Assembly: GCA_015478655.1 (NCBI GenBank)
Contig: JADMIJ010000024.1
Span: 1-47,895, forward strand
Direction: 5' to 3'
Origin: Acidimicrobiales bacterium
Lineage (GTDB): Bacteria > Actinomycetota > Acidimicrobiia > Acidimicrobiales > RAAP-2
DNA length: 47,895 nucleotides
Positions 7,509 through 15,978 of the stretch are shown here, in pieces. Below the pieces are notes generated by a model that was not told the origin of the DNA, ran no database searches, and worked only from the letters and a program-made list of their open reading frames with translations. Position numbers and translations under genes: made by a program. The stretch's first letter is position 1, and every line of letters starts with the position of its first letter.

Positions 7509-9845
7509 TCAGATGCCCGCCAACGCCGCCGGTGCCGGCGTCAGGTGCACCACGCTGAGCCGCTGGGTCGGCCTGGTCAGGGCCACGTAGAGGGTGCGCA
7601 GGCCGCGGGCCGTCTCCCCGGCGATGACCCCCGGCTCCACCACCACCACCGAGTCGAACTCGAGCCCGTTGGCGGCATCGGCGGCCAGCAGGACCAGCGG
7701 CTCGGACAGGCCTCCCTTGCGCATGTCGCGGGCGTCCACCACCGGCTGGCCGGCCGCCGCCAGCGCCTCCGACAGCAGCGGGATCAAGGCTTCGGGAGCC
7801 AGGATGGCCACCCGGCCCGTCTGCACCGCGGCCACTTCCTCGCCGGCCACCTCGGCCACCGTTCGCGCCAGATCCGCCGGGGTGGCGTCCTGTCGCGACC
7901 CGTGTGCGTCCCGCACTGCGATCATCCGCGGCTCCTCGCCGGTGCGCCGCACCGGCCGCGGCGGGGTCAGTTCGGGAGCGGCCACTGCCAACACCCGACT
8001 GGCCACGGCCAATACCTCGGCCGGAGTCCGGTAGCTCACCGTCAGCTCGACGCTCCGGACCGGCCGCCGGCGGGGAAGGTGATCGGTGAGGTCGGCCCAC
8101 GAACGCGGGGCCCAAGGGGCCGTGGCCTGGGCGATATCGCCGACCACGGTCATCGATCCCGACAGCGAGCGTCGGGTCAGCATGCGCAGCTGCATCGGGG
8201 AGAGGTCCTGCACCTCGTCCACCACGATGTGGCCGTACTTGCGCACGCCGTCGTCGCCGTTGCCGTTACGCGGCCCGAGGAGGTGGCGGGCCTCGTCCAC
8301 CAGGGCGGCGTCGGCCGGTGTCCAGGCCACATCCTCGAAGGAGGCCGAGCGTGTTCTGCGCAACAACGCCTGCTCGTCGGCAGAGAGCACCCCGCGGCAG
8401 GCGGCGGCGATCAAGGGCGGCGCGCCGAACAGGTCATGGAGCAGCTCGTGGGGGGACAGCCGGGGCCACATCCGGTCGAGTGCCTCGGCCAGCTCGGGCA
8501 CGCGTCGCACCTTGCGGGAGAAGTCCTCGAAATCGAACTCGTCCTCGGACAGGTCCGAGGGGTCCTCGTAGCCGGGGAAGGCGGTGACTGACGCCGGGAC
8601 GCCGACGCCCAGTGTCTGCTGGGTCTGGCGGGCCCGGCCGGCCAGCAACTGGGCCACGGACTGCTCGACCAGCCGGCGCCGGGCGTTGTGGGTACCGGGC
8701 CGGCGTCGGACGACGTCGACGATCCTCCGGCTGTCCTCGATGGTGAGCCGGAGGAAAAGGGCGCCGTAAGGAATGGCCACGTCCTCGACCAACGCCCGCT
8801 GCCGGGTCCGCACGGCGCGGGCCACTACCTTGGCCATGCGTGCGTCCCCCTTCAGACGGGCCGTCTCTACCGGGCCGATCTCCTTGATCCGGATCTCCGA
8901 CACCAGTCCGGACACGGTGGACAGGGTGACTCCGGTCTCCCCCAGCGAGGGGAGGACTTGCTCGATGTAGCGGAGAAAGAGCGGATTGGGCCCGACCACC
9001 AGCACGCCCTGGCGCTCGAGGGGGAACCGGTGGGTGTAGAGGAGATAGGCGGCCCGGTGCAGCGCCACCGCCGTCTTCCCCGTACCAGGGCCCCCTTGGA
9101 CCACCAGAACCCCGCTCAACGGGGCCCGGATGATCTCGTCCTGCTCGCGTTGGATCGTGGAGACGATGTCGGTCATGCGGCCCGAGCGGGCCCGGTCGAG
9201 GGCCGCCAACAGTGCGGCCGGGCCGCCGATGGGGAGGTCGCTGACGATCAGCTCGCCGCTGCCGTCACCGGGTGTCCCCTCGTCGTGGGCTCCCCCGGCG
9301 TCGGTGCCGACGGCGGAACCGGGGACACCGAAGCGCTCGTCTTCGAGGCCGACGACACGGCGCCCCTCGAGTGCCAGGTGGCGGCGGAGGACGAGCCCCT
9401 GGGGGTCCCGCCCGGTGGCCCGGTAGAACGGCTCGGCGATCGGCGCCCGCCAGTCCACCACCAGCGGATCGTGATCGGCGCTGTGAATGGCCAGGCGACC
9501 GATGTGGAACGTCTCCGTACTCGGCTCCGCGCCCGGGTCGGCGCTCCGTCCATCGGCGTGGGTGACGTTCGGCGCATCGCCGTTGCGCCTCTCGGTCGGA
9601 CCCTCGTGCAACCGGTCGATCCGGCCGAAGGTGAGCGCCTGATCCCCGATGTCGAGCTGTTCGAGCCGGGCCAGGCTGGTCCGCACGATCACGTCCCGCT
9701 CGGTCCGGGACTGGAATGTCCCCCCCTTCCCGAGGTCGAGCACCCCTTCGAGCATGGAGTTGGCATCACTCCGCATGGCGTCCAGGCGTGCGTAGGCCAG
9801 GTCCACGAACTCCTGCTCAGCCTGTTGCTCCGATCCCACCCCCAC
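7509..9845 (-). CDS. HelD-type UvrD/Rep-family helicase (HelR-like)
   Basis: A 778-residue SF1 helicase-like ATPase of the HelD family, which binds RNA polymerase and releases it from stalled complexes; related actinobacterial proteins (HelR) protect against rifamycins. Seen: an N-terminal helical arm beginning at EQQAEQEFVDLAYARL; DPLVVDWRAPIAEPFY (126-141), a HelD hallmark; Walker A GGPGTGKT (251-258); an acidic insertion DLSEDEFDFEDF; Walker B VVDEVQDLSP (541-550); VVGDIAQAT (567-575); and a motif VI-like TLYVALTRPTQRL (751-763). The start is GTG 9845. An in-frame GTG two codons later (9839) has the better-placed GGAGG. It is not co-transcribed with the divergent hem genes, and lies 98 bp before ctaE, which has its own promoter-like site. 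A role in antibiotic tolerance is inference. Confidence 0.88.
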   Translation of the reverse strand: MGVGSEQQAEQEFVDLAYARLDAMRSDANSMLEGVLDLGKGGTFQSRTERDVIVRTSLARLEQLDIGDQALTFGRIDRLHEGPTERRNGDAPNVTHADGRSADPGAEPSTETFHIGRLAIHSADHDPLVVDWRAPIAEPFYRATGRDPQGLVLRRHLALEGRRVVGLEDERFGVPGSAVGTDAGGAHDEGTPGDGSGELIVSDLPIGGPAALLAALDRARSGRMTDIVSTIQREQDEIIRAPLSGVLVVQGGPGTGKTAVALHRAAYLLYTHRFPLERQGVLVVGPNPLFLRYIEQVLPSLGETGVTLSTVSGLVSEIRIKEIGPVETARLKGDARMAKVVARAVRTRQRALVEDVAIPYGALFLRLTIEDSRRIVDVVRRRPGTHNARRRLVEQSVAQLLAGRARQTQQTLGVGVPASVTAFPGYEDPSDLSEDEFDFEDFSRKVRRVPELAEALDRMWPRLSPHELLHDLFGAPPLIAAACRGVLSADEQALLRRTRSASFEDVAWTPADAALVDEARHLLGPRNGNGDDGVRKYGHIVVDEVQDLSPMQLRMLTRRSLSGSMTVVGDIAQATAPWAPRSWADLTDHLPRRRPVRSVELTVSYRTPAEVLAVASRVLAVAAPELTPPRPVRRTGEEPRMIAVRDAHGSRQDATPADLARTVAEVAGEEVAAVQTGRVAILAPEALIPLLSEALAAAGQPVVDARDMRKGGLSEPLVLLAADAANGLEFDSVVVVEPGVIAGETARGLRTLYVALTRPTQRLSVVHLTPAPAALAGI

Positions 9846-9950
9846 CTCCGTTCTGCCTACCCATCCGGCTCAGGGGAACCCTTGATTGTATGCCCGGGAC
9901 GGCTGGGGCGCGACCAGGATCACCGGCCGGGATGGCCGCGTGCTCTCTCG

Positions 9951-9956
9951 TAGACT
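9951..9956 (+). promoter_or_regulatory. Candidate -10 element (TAGACT) of the hem operon
   Basis: TAGACT is followed by 6 bp and GTG at 9963, which opens a 20-codon reading frame before hemE. The spacing suggests transcription begins at that GTG, so the short frame would be read as a leaderless leader peptide. Confidence 0.45.
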
Positions 9957-9962
9957 TGGGCC

Positions 9963-10025
9963 GTGACCGAAGCCGCTGCTCCCATCGCCGGGCCCCACTC
10001 CCACCGCGCTCCGGCCGGCCGGTAG
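9963..10025 (+). CDS. Possible 20-residue leader peptide upstream of hemE
   Basis: GTG ACC GAA opens a frame of 20 codons ending in TAG at 10023-10025. It begins 6 bp after TAGACT and ends 20 bp before the hemE ATG (5 bp before an alternative hemE GTG at 10031). The peptide is rich in Ala, Pro, Gly and His (PHSHRAP). It is out of frame with hemE. It may be a translated leader allowing coupling or attenuation, or simply chance. Confidence 0.3.
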   Translation: MTEAAAPIAGPHSHRAPAGR

Positions 10026-10045
10026 GTCCTGTGGGGCATCAGGAC

Positions 10046-11119
10046 ATGGGCGCGCCGGAACCCGGCCGTTTCGACTCCTCGCCGTTCATCCGGGCGTGCC
10101 GCCGGCTGACCGTGGACCGGGTCCCGGTCTGGTTCATGCGCCAGGCCGGGCGCTCGCTGCCCGAGTACCGGGCCGCCCGGGGCCCGGGGAGCATCCTCGA
10201 GGCCATCGCCCAACCCGAGCTGGTGGCAGCCCTCACCCGACAACCGGTGGACCGCTACGGGACCGACGCCGCCATCTTCTTCTCCGACATCGTGGTCCCC
10301 GCGGCGGCCGTCGGATTCGGTGTGGACGTGGCCCCGGGCACCGGCCCGGTGGTGGCCGACCCCTTCCGTGCCAAGCGGGACCTCCAGCGCCTGCGCCCGA
10401 TCGAGCCGGCAATCGACACTCCTTACGTCATCGATGCCGTGGGCATCCTCATCGATGAGCTCAAGGTGCCACTCATCGGCTTTGCCGGCGGACCGTTCAC
10501 CGTGGCCAGCTACCTGGTGGAGGGAGGCCCGTCCAAGAACTTTTCCCGGGTGAAGGCCCTCATGCACGGAGAGCCGCAGATCTGGCACGACCTGATGGAT
10601 CGGCTGACCGACCTGGCCCTGGCCTCGTTGCGGTCCCAGCTGGACGCCGGTGCCTCCGCCGTGCAGGTCTTCGACAGCTGGGCCGGCATCCTCGCCCCCC
10701 ACCACTACCGGGAGCTGGTGCTTCCCGCCACCGTCCGGCTCTTCGCCGGACTGGCCGAATCCCACCCGGGCACTCCCACCATTCTCTTCGGGGTGGGCAC
10801 CGGCGAGCTGTTGACCTCCATGGCCACCGCCGGATGCAGCGTGGTCGGCGTCGACTGGCGGGTCCCGATCGACGAGGCGAGACGACGAGTGGGCCCGGGT
10901 GTCGCCGTGCAGGGCAACCTCGACCCGGCCCTGTGCCTCAGCACCTGGGAGGTGGCCGCGGCAGAGACCCGCGACGTCCTCGACCGGGCCGGCACCGCTC
11001 CAGGGCACATCTTCAATCTGGGCCACGGTGTCCTTCCCGACACCGATCCGGACATCCTCGGGCGGGTGGTCGAGCTGGTCCACGCCGAGGCTCGGTCCGG
11101 CGTCGAGGTCGCCTCATGA
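10046..11119 (+). CDS. hemE: Uroporphyrinogen decarboxylase
   Basis: A 357-residue enzyme that removes four acetate carboxyls from uroporphyrinogen III to give coproporphyrinogen III in the cytoplasm. Seen: PVWFMRQAGRSLPEYR (27-42), the family signature with the substrate-binding Arg residues; FFSDIVVP (78-85) with the catalytic Asp81; GFAGGPFTVASYLVEGG in the middle; and the closing GHIFNLGHGVLPDTDP block. ATG 10046 is used; GTG 10031, five codons earlier, is also possible, and neither has a strong ribosome site. The frame is open further upstream but unlike HemE. It is first in hemE-hemH-hemY-lnt and overlaps hemH by 4 bp. Confidence 0.95.
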   Translation: MGAPEPGRFDSSPFIRACRRLTVDRVPVWFMRQAGRSLPEYRAARGPGSILEAIAQPELVAALTRQPVDRYGTDAAIFFSDIVVPAAAVGFGVDVAPGTGPVVADPFRAKRDLQRLRPIEPAIDTPYVIDAVGILIDELKVPLIGFAGGPFTVASYLVEGGPSKNFSRVKALMHGEPQIWHDLMDRLTDLALASLRSQLDAGASAVQVFDSWAGILAPHHYRELVLPATVRLFAGLAESHPGTPTILFGVGTGELLTSMATAGCSVVGVDWRVPIDEARRRVGPGVAVQGNLDPALCLSTWEVAAAETRDVLDRAGTAPGHIFNLGHGVLPDTDPDILGRVVELVHAEARSGVEVAS

Positions 11120-12120
11120 CCGCAGGGGGGCACCGGCTGGCCCGCCCACCCACCGGCGTGCTGGTCATGGCGCACGGGACGCCCGCCGACCCCGCCGGCG
11201 TCGAGCCCTTCTACACGGCCATCCGCCACGGCCGTCCTCCGCCCCCCGAGCTGGTGGCGGAGCTGGTCGGGCGCTACGAGGCCATCGGCGGGACCTCGCC
11301 GTTGGCTGAGCGGACCCGTGCCCAGGTGGAGGGACTGGCCCGCTCGCTGGAAGCGGCGGCCCCCGGTGAGTACATGGTGCGCTTCGGGGCCAAGTACACC
11401 ACCCCCACCATCGAGGACGGCGTGGCGGAGCTGTCCGGCATCGGGGTCATCCGGGCCGTCGGCCTCGTCCTCACCCCCCATGAGTCTTCACTGGGCTCGG
11501 GTGAGTACTTCCGACGGGCCTCCCAAGCCTCTCGGGCGACCACACCGCCACTCGAGCTCACCTCGGTCCCCTCGTGGCATCGGGCCGAGGGGTTCCCGGA
11601 GCTCCTGGCCGACCGGACGGCGGCCGCCCTGGCCACGCTCACGCCGAGCCAACGACTCCGCCCGGCGGTGTTCTTCACCGCCCACAGCCTCCCGGAGGCG
11701 GCGGTGGCCGGAGGCGACCCCTACCCCGGGCAGGTCCAAGAGTCAGCTGCCGACATCGCCGGACTCCTGGCCCTTGACGATGAGCCCGGACTGAGCTGGG
11801 GGGTGGCCTGGCAGAGCGCCGGGCGCACCGCAGACCCGTGGATCGGACCCGACCTCCTCCTCGAGATACCCCGGGTGGCTGCCCAGGGCGCCACCTCGGT
11901 GGTGGTCTGTCCGGTCGGGTTCGTCTCCGACCACCTCGAAGTCCTCTACGACCTCGACGTCGAGGCAGCCCGGGTGGCGCGCTCGGCCGGGGTGGCCTTC
12001 GCCCGAACCGCCTCGCTCAACGACGAGCCGCGCTTCTTGGAGGTGCTCGCCGGCGTCGTTCGCCAGGCGGCGGCACCGGACGCGGTGCCCTCGGTCGCCC
12101 GGTCGACGTTGCCGGCGTGA
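11116..12120 (+). CDS. hemH: Ferrochelatase (probably coproporphyrin III ferrochelatase)
   Basis: A 334-residue ferrochelatase inserting Fe2+ into the porphyrin ring. Seen: GVLVMAHGTP (14-23) at the N-terminus, FTAHSLPEA (187-195) with the metal-site His190, and CPVGFVSDHLEVLYDLD (265-281) with Glu275, the family signature. Actinobacteria use the coproporphyrin-dependent haem route, in which this enzyme acts before the final HemQ decarboxylation; that assignment is by lineage, and hemQ is not in the window. The protein has a single cysteine (C265), so it cannot hold the [2Fe-2S] cluster reported in some actinobacterial ferrochelatases. It overlaps hemE (ATGA) and hemY (GTGA) by 4 bp each. Confidence 0.93.
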   Translation: MTAGGHRLARPPTGVLVMAHGTPADPAGVEPFYTAIRHGRPPPPELVAELVGRYEAIGGTSPLAERTRAQVEGLARSLEAAAPGEYMVRFGAKYTTPTIEDGVAELSGIGVIRAVGLVLTPHESSLGSGEYFRRASQASRATTPPLELTSVPSWHRAEGFPELLADRTAAALATLTPSQRLRPAVFFTAHSLPEAAVAGGDPYPGQVQESAADIAGLLALDDEPGLSWGVAWQSAGRTADPWIGPDLLLEIPRVAAQGATSVVVCPVGFVSDHLEVLYDLDVEAARVARSAGVAFARTASLNDEPRFLEVLAGVVRQAAAPDAVPSVARSTLPA

Positions 12121-13724
12121 GGCCGTCGTCGCCACCCACCATTGCCATCGTGGGAGGCGGGATCGCCGGGCTGGCCGCGGCATGGGAGCTGGTGAAGGAC
12201 GCGGACGGGGGCGACCACACACCGGTGGAGGTCCACCTCCTCGAAGCCGGTGACCGGGTCGGAGGCAAGCTCCGGTCGGCCGACTTCGCCGGACGGCGGG
12301 TCGACCTGGCGGCCGATGCCTTCCTGGCCCGTCGGCCCGAGGCCACGGCGCTCTGCCACGAGCTCGGTCTCACCGAGGACCTGGTCCCGGTGGGCGCCTC
12401 CGGTGCCTCCGTCTGGGCTCGGGGTCAGCTCCGACGGCTCCCGGCGGGCTTGAACCTGGGCGTCCCCACCCGGTGGTTGCCCCTGTTCCGCTCAGGAATC
12501 CTGAGCCCCGGCGAGTCGCTCCGGGCTGCGAGGGACCTGGTCGCGCCGCATCGGGGTGACCAGACGGCAGATGACGACCGGTCGGTCGGAGCCATCGTGG
12601 GCGAACGCCTCGGCCGCCCGATCGTCGAACGGCTGGTGGATCCGCTCGTCGGGGGCATCAACGCCGGGAGGGTGGATGACCTCAGCGCCGCGGTGACCTT
12701 TCCCCAGCTGTTGGCCGCCTCCCGGCAGTCCGGGAGCCTGATGCGCCGGCTGGCACAACCCCCTGCCGGCGCCGACGGATTGTCTCCCCCCGAGCCCGGC
12801 CCATTGTTCTGGTCGTTGTCGGGGAGCACGGCGAGCCTGGCCGACTCGTTGGCCGAGGCTCTGTCCCGACGCGGGGTCACCATCCACACCGGCGTGTCGG
12901 TGCGGTCCGTCGAGCCCCACCCCGACGGCCCGTCCGGCGCGCCGCAATGGGAGCTGGCCCTGCAGGGCACCGATGGCTCGGAGCAGGAGACGGCCGGCCG
13001 GCCTCACGATCCGCCATCCCTGCGGGCGGACCGTGTCATCCTCGCCGTGCCGGCCGGCGAGGCTGCCGTCCTGGTGGGCCCGCATGCGCCGGAGGCCGCG
13101 GTCCTGCTCGACTCCATTGCCTACGCCTCGGTGGCGGTGGTCACCCTGTCGGTCCCGAGGCGGGCCATCCGAGCCCCACTTCGAGGAACCGGCTTTTTGG
13201 TGCCGCTGGCCTCTCCCATCGCCGGCGGTCCGGCCCTGATCACGGGATGCACCTACCTGGCGCGGAAATGGCCGCACCTGGCGGGGGCGGATGACGAGCT
13301 GCTGCGCGTGTCGGTGGGGAGATCCGGGGATTCCCGGCACCGCGACCTGAGTGACGACGAGCTGACCGCCTCGGCCTTCGGCGAGTTGACCGAGCTCCTC
13401 GACATCCGGGACGTCCCCCTCGATTCATTGGTGACCCGGTGGGACGAGGCCTTCCCCCAGTACGCCGTCGACCATGCCACCAGCGTGGGACGCATCGAAC
13501 GGGCTGTGGCCGCCCTCGGGAGTGTGGCCGTGGCCGGCGCCGCCTATGGAGGGGTGGGGATCCCGGCCTGCATCGGCAGCGGCCGGGCGGCGGCGCGTCG
13601 GATGCTCGACTCCCTCTCCCTCGACTCCCTCTCCCTCTCCCCCGGATCCGGCTCCCCCGGATCCGGTGCGAGCGGATCCGATGCGAGCGGTGACGAGCCC
13701 GCCCCCCCGGAGCTCGGGAAATGA
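12117..13724 (+). CDS. hemY: Protoporphyrinogen/coproporphyrinogen III oxidase (FAD)
   Basis: A 535-residue FAD enzyme oxidising coproporphyrinogen III (or protoporphyrinogen IX) to the porphyrin. Seen: the dinucleotide fold IAIVGGGIAGLAAAWEL (9-25), the Glu of HLLEAGDRVGGKLRS, FADAFLARRPEA-type substrate-domain sequence, PLVGGINAGRVDDLSA in the middle, and the C-terminal FAD contact VAVAGAAYGGVGIPACIGSG. The start is GTG overlapping the hemH stop. The last 35 residues are a Ser/Leu/Gly/Asp repeat encoded by tandem 15-bp units and are not part of the enzyme fold. In actinobacteria the soluble coproporphyrinogen oxidase form (CgoX) is expected. It overlaps lnt by 4 bp. Confidence 0.92.
   Translation: MRPSSPPTIAIVGGGIAGLAAAWELVKDADGGDHTPVEVHLLEAGDRVGGKLRSADFAGRRVDLAADAFLARRPEATALCHELGLTEDLVPVGASGASVWARGQLRRLPAGLNLGVPTRWLPLFRSGILSPGESLRAARDLVAPHRGDQTADDDRSVGAIVGERLGRPIVERLVDPLVGGINAGRVDDLSAAVTFPQLLAASRQSGSLMRRLAQPPAGADGLSPPEPGPLFWSLSGSTASLADSLAEALSRRGVTIHTGVSVRSVEPHPDGPSGAPQWELALQGTDGSEQETAGRPHDPPSLRADRVILAVPAGEAAVLVGPHAPEAAVLLDSIAYASVAVVTLSVPRRAIRAPLRGTGFLVPLASPIAGGPALITGCTYLARKWPHLAGADDELLRVSVGRSGDSRHRDLSDDELTASAFGELTELLDIRDVPLDSLVTRWDEAFPQYAVDHATSVGRIERAVAALGSVAVAGAAYGGVGIPACIGSGRAAARRMLDSLSLDSLSLSPGSGSPGSGASGSDASGDEPAPPELGK
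13605..13696 (+). repeat. 15-bp tandem repeats at the 3' end of hemY
   Basis: Two copies of CTCGACTCCCTCTCC (13605-13619, 13620-13634), two of CTCCCCCGGATCCGG (13637-13651, 13652-13666) and two diverged TGCGAGCGG units (13667-13681, 13682-13696). Because units are 15 bp, copy changes keep the hemY frame and only alter a low-complexity tail (LDSLS, PGSGS, SGSDA). Confidence 0.7.
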
Positions 13725-15451
13725 GACCGGAGTCGCCGCCGCTGACGCCCGCTCCTGCGCCGGTCACCGACGGTTCGCAGGTTCCGCCCTGGCGACCGTC
13801 GCGGGTCACCATGACCCGGCGCCGGTCCGACACGGGGGTGCCCGGACGAGGGATGGTGGCGATCCCCGCCCTGGCCTCGGGCGCCGGCCTGGCTCTCTCC
13901 CTCCCCCCATGGGGGTGGTGGCTCCTGGCCTTCCCCAGCGCCGGACTGCTCTGGTGGCGACTGGGTGGCCTGCGCCCCCGGACCAGGTTGTGGGCCGGTT
14001 GGCTGGCCGGCCTCGGTTGCTACGTACCCGGCCTCATGTGGGCGCGGTCATTCACCATCCCCGGCGCCATGGTCCTGATCGCCGTGGAGGCGTCGTTTGT
14101 GGCGGTGGCATGCCTGCTCGTCCCCCCGGGGCCCGCCGCGGCCCGCGCCCTGGCGTTCCCGGCGGCCATGACCCTGGCGGAAGCGGCGCGGACCTCCTGG
14201 CCGTTCGGCGGGCTGCCCATCGGCGGCGTCTTCCTGGGGCAGGCGGGAGGGCCCGTGCTCGGCGTGGCCCGGCTGGGCGGCCCGCTGGCGTTGACGGCGG
14301 CGGTCTACGTCGGCGGGGTGGGACTGGGGGCGCTGGTGGGAGCGGGACTGCGGGCCTGGCGCGACGGTGCCCGAGTGCGATGGTTCGGGCAGAACGTTCC
14401 GGCCGGAGGACCCGCACCCGGGGAACGGACCGGCGCGGTGGTGGCCGGCGCGGTCGCAGGACTCGGGACGCTGGTTCTGGTCGGGGCCATCGCCATCGGC
14501 GCGCTGGTGGGCGTCTCGATCGGTGCCGACCACGCACCCGATGGAGGCCCGTCGATCGGTTCCCTCTCCACCGCCGCGGTGCAAGGGGGAGGGGTGCGGG
14601 GATTCCGCAAGTCCCAGGTCGACCCCCGGGTGGTGCTGGCCGCCCAGGTGTCGGCCACCGCTCGCCTGCAGCAGCTCGACCACGGCACCGCCCCCCAGCT
14701 GGTGCTGTGGCCAGAGGATGTGGTGTCCCTCGACACGGCCCTCTCGGACTCCTCGGAGGAGGCCGTGCTCTCCAACCTGGCCCGCACTCTGCACACCACC
14801 TTGGTGGTGGGGATCACCGAGACCATCGCCGCCACCACCTTCCTCAACGAAGTGGTGGCGTGGGGTCCCGACGGGGCCCTCGTCTCGCGCTACGAGAAGG
14901 TCCACCGCGTCCCCTTCGGCGAGTACGTGCCGTACCGCAGTGTGTTCGCCCACCTGGGCGACCTGACCGCCGTCCCCCTCGACGCCGTGCCGGGTACGGG
15001 AACCGGCCTGTTGCCCACGCCGGCCGCCCCCCTCGGGACGTTGATCTCCTACGAGGTGTTCTATGCCGACCGGGGACGTGCGTCGGTGCGCGACGGCGCG
15101 CAGCTGTTGATCGTCCCCACCAATACCTCGTCGTATGCCACGGCCCAGGTCCCCACCCAGGAGATCGCCGCCTCAAGGGTCCAGGCCGTCCAGCAGGGGC
15201 GCGATCTCCTCCAGGCGGCGCCCACCGGGTACAGCGCGACCATCACCAATCGCGGCACGTTGCTGCAGCGCTCGGTGCTTGGCAGACAGCAGGTCATCCT
15301 CGCCACGGTCTCCCGGCGCGGCGGGTGGACCCTGTACGTCCGCTACGGGGACACGCCTCCCCTGGGTCTGGCGGCGGTGGCCCTGGCGGGCGGGTGGTTC
15401 CTCGCCGGAAGGCGGGACCGTCGCCGAGGGACGCCCGCCCCAGTGGTGTGA
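13721..15451 (+). CDS. lnt: Apolipoprotein N-acyltransferase with Ser in place of the catalytic Cys
   Basis: A 576-residue membrane protein: several N-terminal helices, then a periplasmic carbon-nitrogen-hydrolase domain and a last helix, as in Lnt, which adds the third acyl chain to lipoproteins. The catalytic triad positions are E332 (LWPED), K393 (RYEKVHRVPFGEYVP) and, where a Cys is expected before YE, S443 (LISYEVFYAD). The acyl-thioester Cys is thus missing. The rest of the nitrilase fold (NTSSYATAQVPTQEIAASR, VQVAPTGYSA-like) is intact. It may be an active Ser variant, a non-acylating homologue, or an actinobacterial subfamily with another task. It overlaps hemY by 4 bp as the last gene of the hem operon. 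Confidence 0.82.
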   Translation: MRPESPPLTPAPAPVTDGSQVPPWRPSRVTMTRRRSDTGVPGRGMVAIPALASGAGLALSLPPWGWWLLAFPSAGLLWWRLGGLRPRTRLWAGWLAGLGCYVPGLMWARSFTIPGAMVLIAVEASFVAVACLLVPPGPAAARALAFPAAMTLAEAARTSWPFGGLPIGGVFLGQAGGPVLGVARLGGPLALTAAVYVGGVGLGALVGAGLRAWRDGARVRWFGQNVPAGGPAPGERTGAVVAGAVAGLGTLVLVGAIAIGALVGVSIGADHAPDGGPSIGSLSTAAVQGGGVRGFRKSQVDPRVVLAAQVSATARLQQLDHGTAPQLVLWPEDVVSLDTALSDSSEEAVLSNLARTLHTTLVVGITETIAATTFLNEVVAWGPDGALVSRYEKVHRVPFGEYVPYRSVFAHLGDLTAVPLDAVPGTGTGLLPTPAAPLGTLISYEVFYADRGRASVRDGAQLLIVPTNTSSYATAQVPTQEIAASRVQAVQQGRDLLQAAPTGYSATITNRGTLLQRSVLGRQQVILATVSRRGGWTLYVRYGDTPPLGLAAVALAGGWFLAGRRDRRRGTPAPVV

Positions 15452-15479
15452 GCGGCCGGTCGCCCCCGGGTCATCGCCG

Positions 15480-15910
15480 TCACCCGAGGACGCGTCGGAA
15501 ATAGGTGGCCGACGGCTCATACCCGAGGCTGGTGTAGAAGCCGGCGGCGCGTCGGGTGGCCAGGGCGATGAGCTTGGAGCCCCTGTCCGCGGCGCGGCGT
15601 TCGAACTCCCCCATGAGCATGCTTCCGAGTCCGGCCTGTCGTTGGCCCTGACGGACCATGATCTCCTCCACCCAGGCCACCGTTCCGTTGGCGAAGAAGG
15701 TGAGGGCTCGAAACCGAGCAGGTAGCCCTGCACTGATCCCCGCAGCTCGACGACCAGCACGCAGGCACTCGGGTCGGCGATGAGCGCCCGGTAGTGCTGG
15801 TGGAAATCGGCCGGCCCGGGGACGAACGAGGTGGCAAATCGACGGGCCAGGTCGAACACCGAATCGGCGTCGACCTCCTGCGCGGCTCGGACGACCGGTT
15901 CGTCGGGCAC
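15480..15910 (-). pseudogene. GNAT N-acetyltransferase, broken by a -1 frameshift
   Basis: Starting at GTG 15908-15910 (AGGA about 9 bp upstream), the first frame gives residues 1-68 of a GNAT domain: VPDEPVVRAAQEVDADSVFD through VVELRGSVQGYLLGFE. The next frame continues with ALTFFANGTVAWVEEIMV, the acetyl-CoA loop RQGQRQAGLGSMLM and the C-terminal RRAAGFYTSLGYEPSATYF. The frames join at a CCC run (around 15714-15722) if one base is restored, giving about 143 residues. Either a sequencing error or a young pseudogene. It follows acsA and the HAD gene on the same strand, so regulation of Acs by lysine acetylation, as with AcuA or Pat enzymes elsewhere, is a possible but unproven role. Confidence 0.7.
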
Positions 15911-15978
15911 CCAGACATCCTGGCAGAGCGCCCGGACCGGACCCGGTGCGGTGCCCGTGTTACCCGTGGTAGCCCGCG

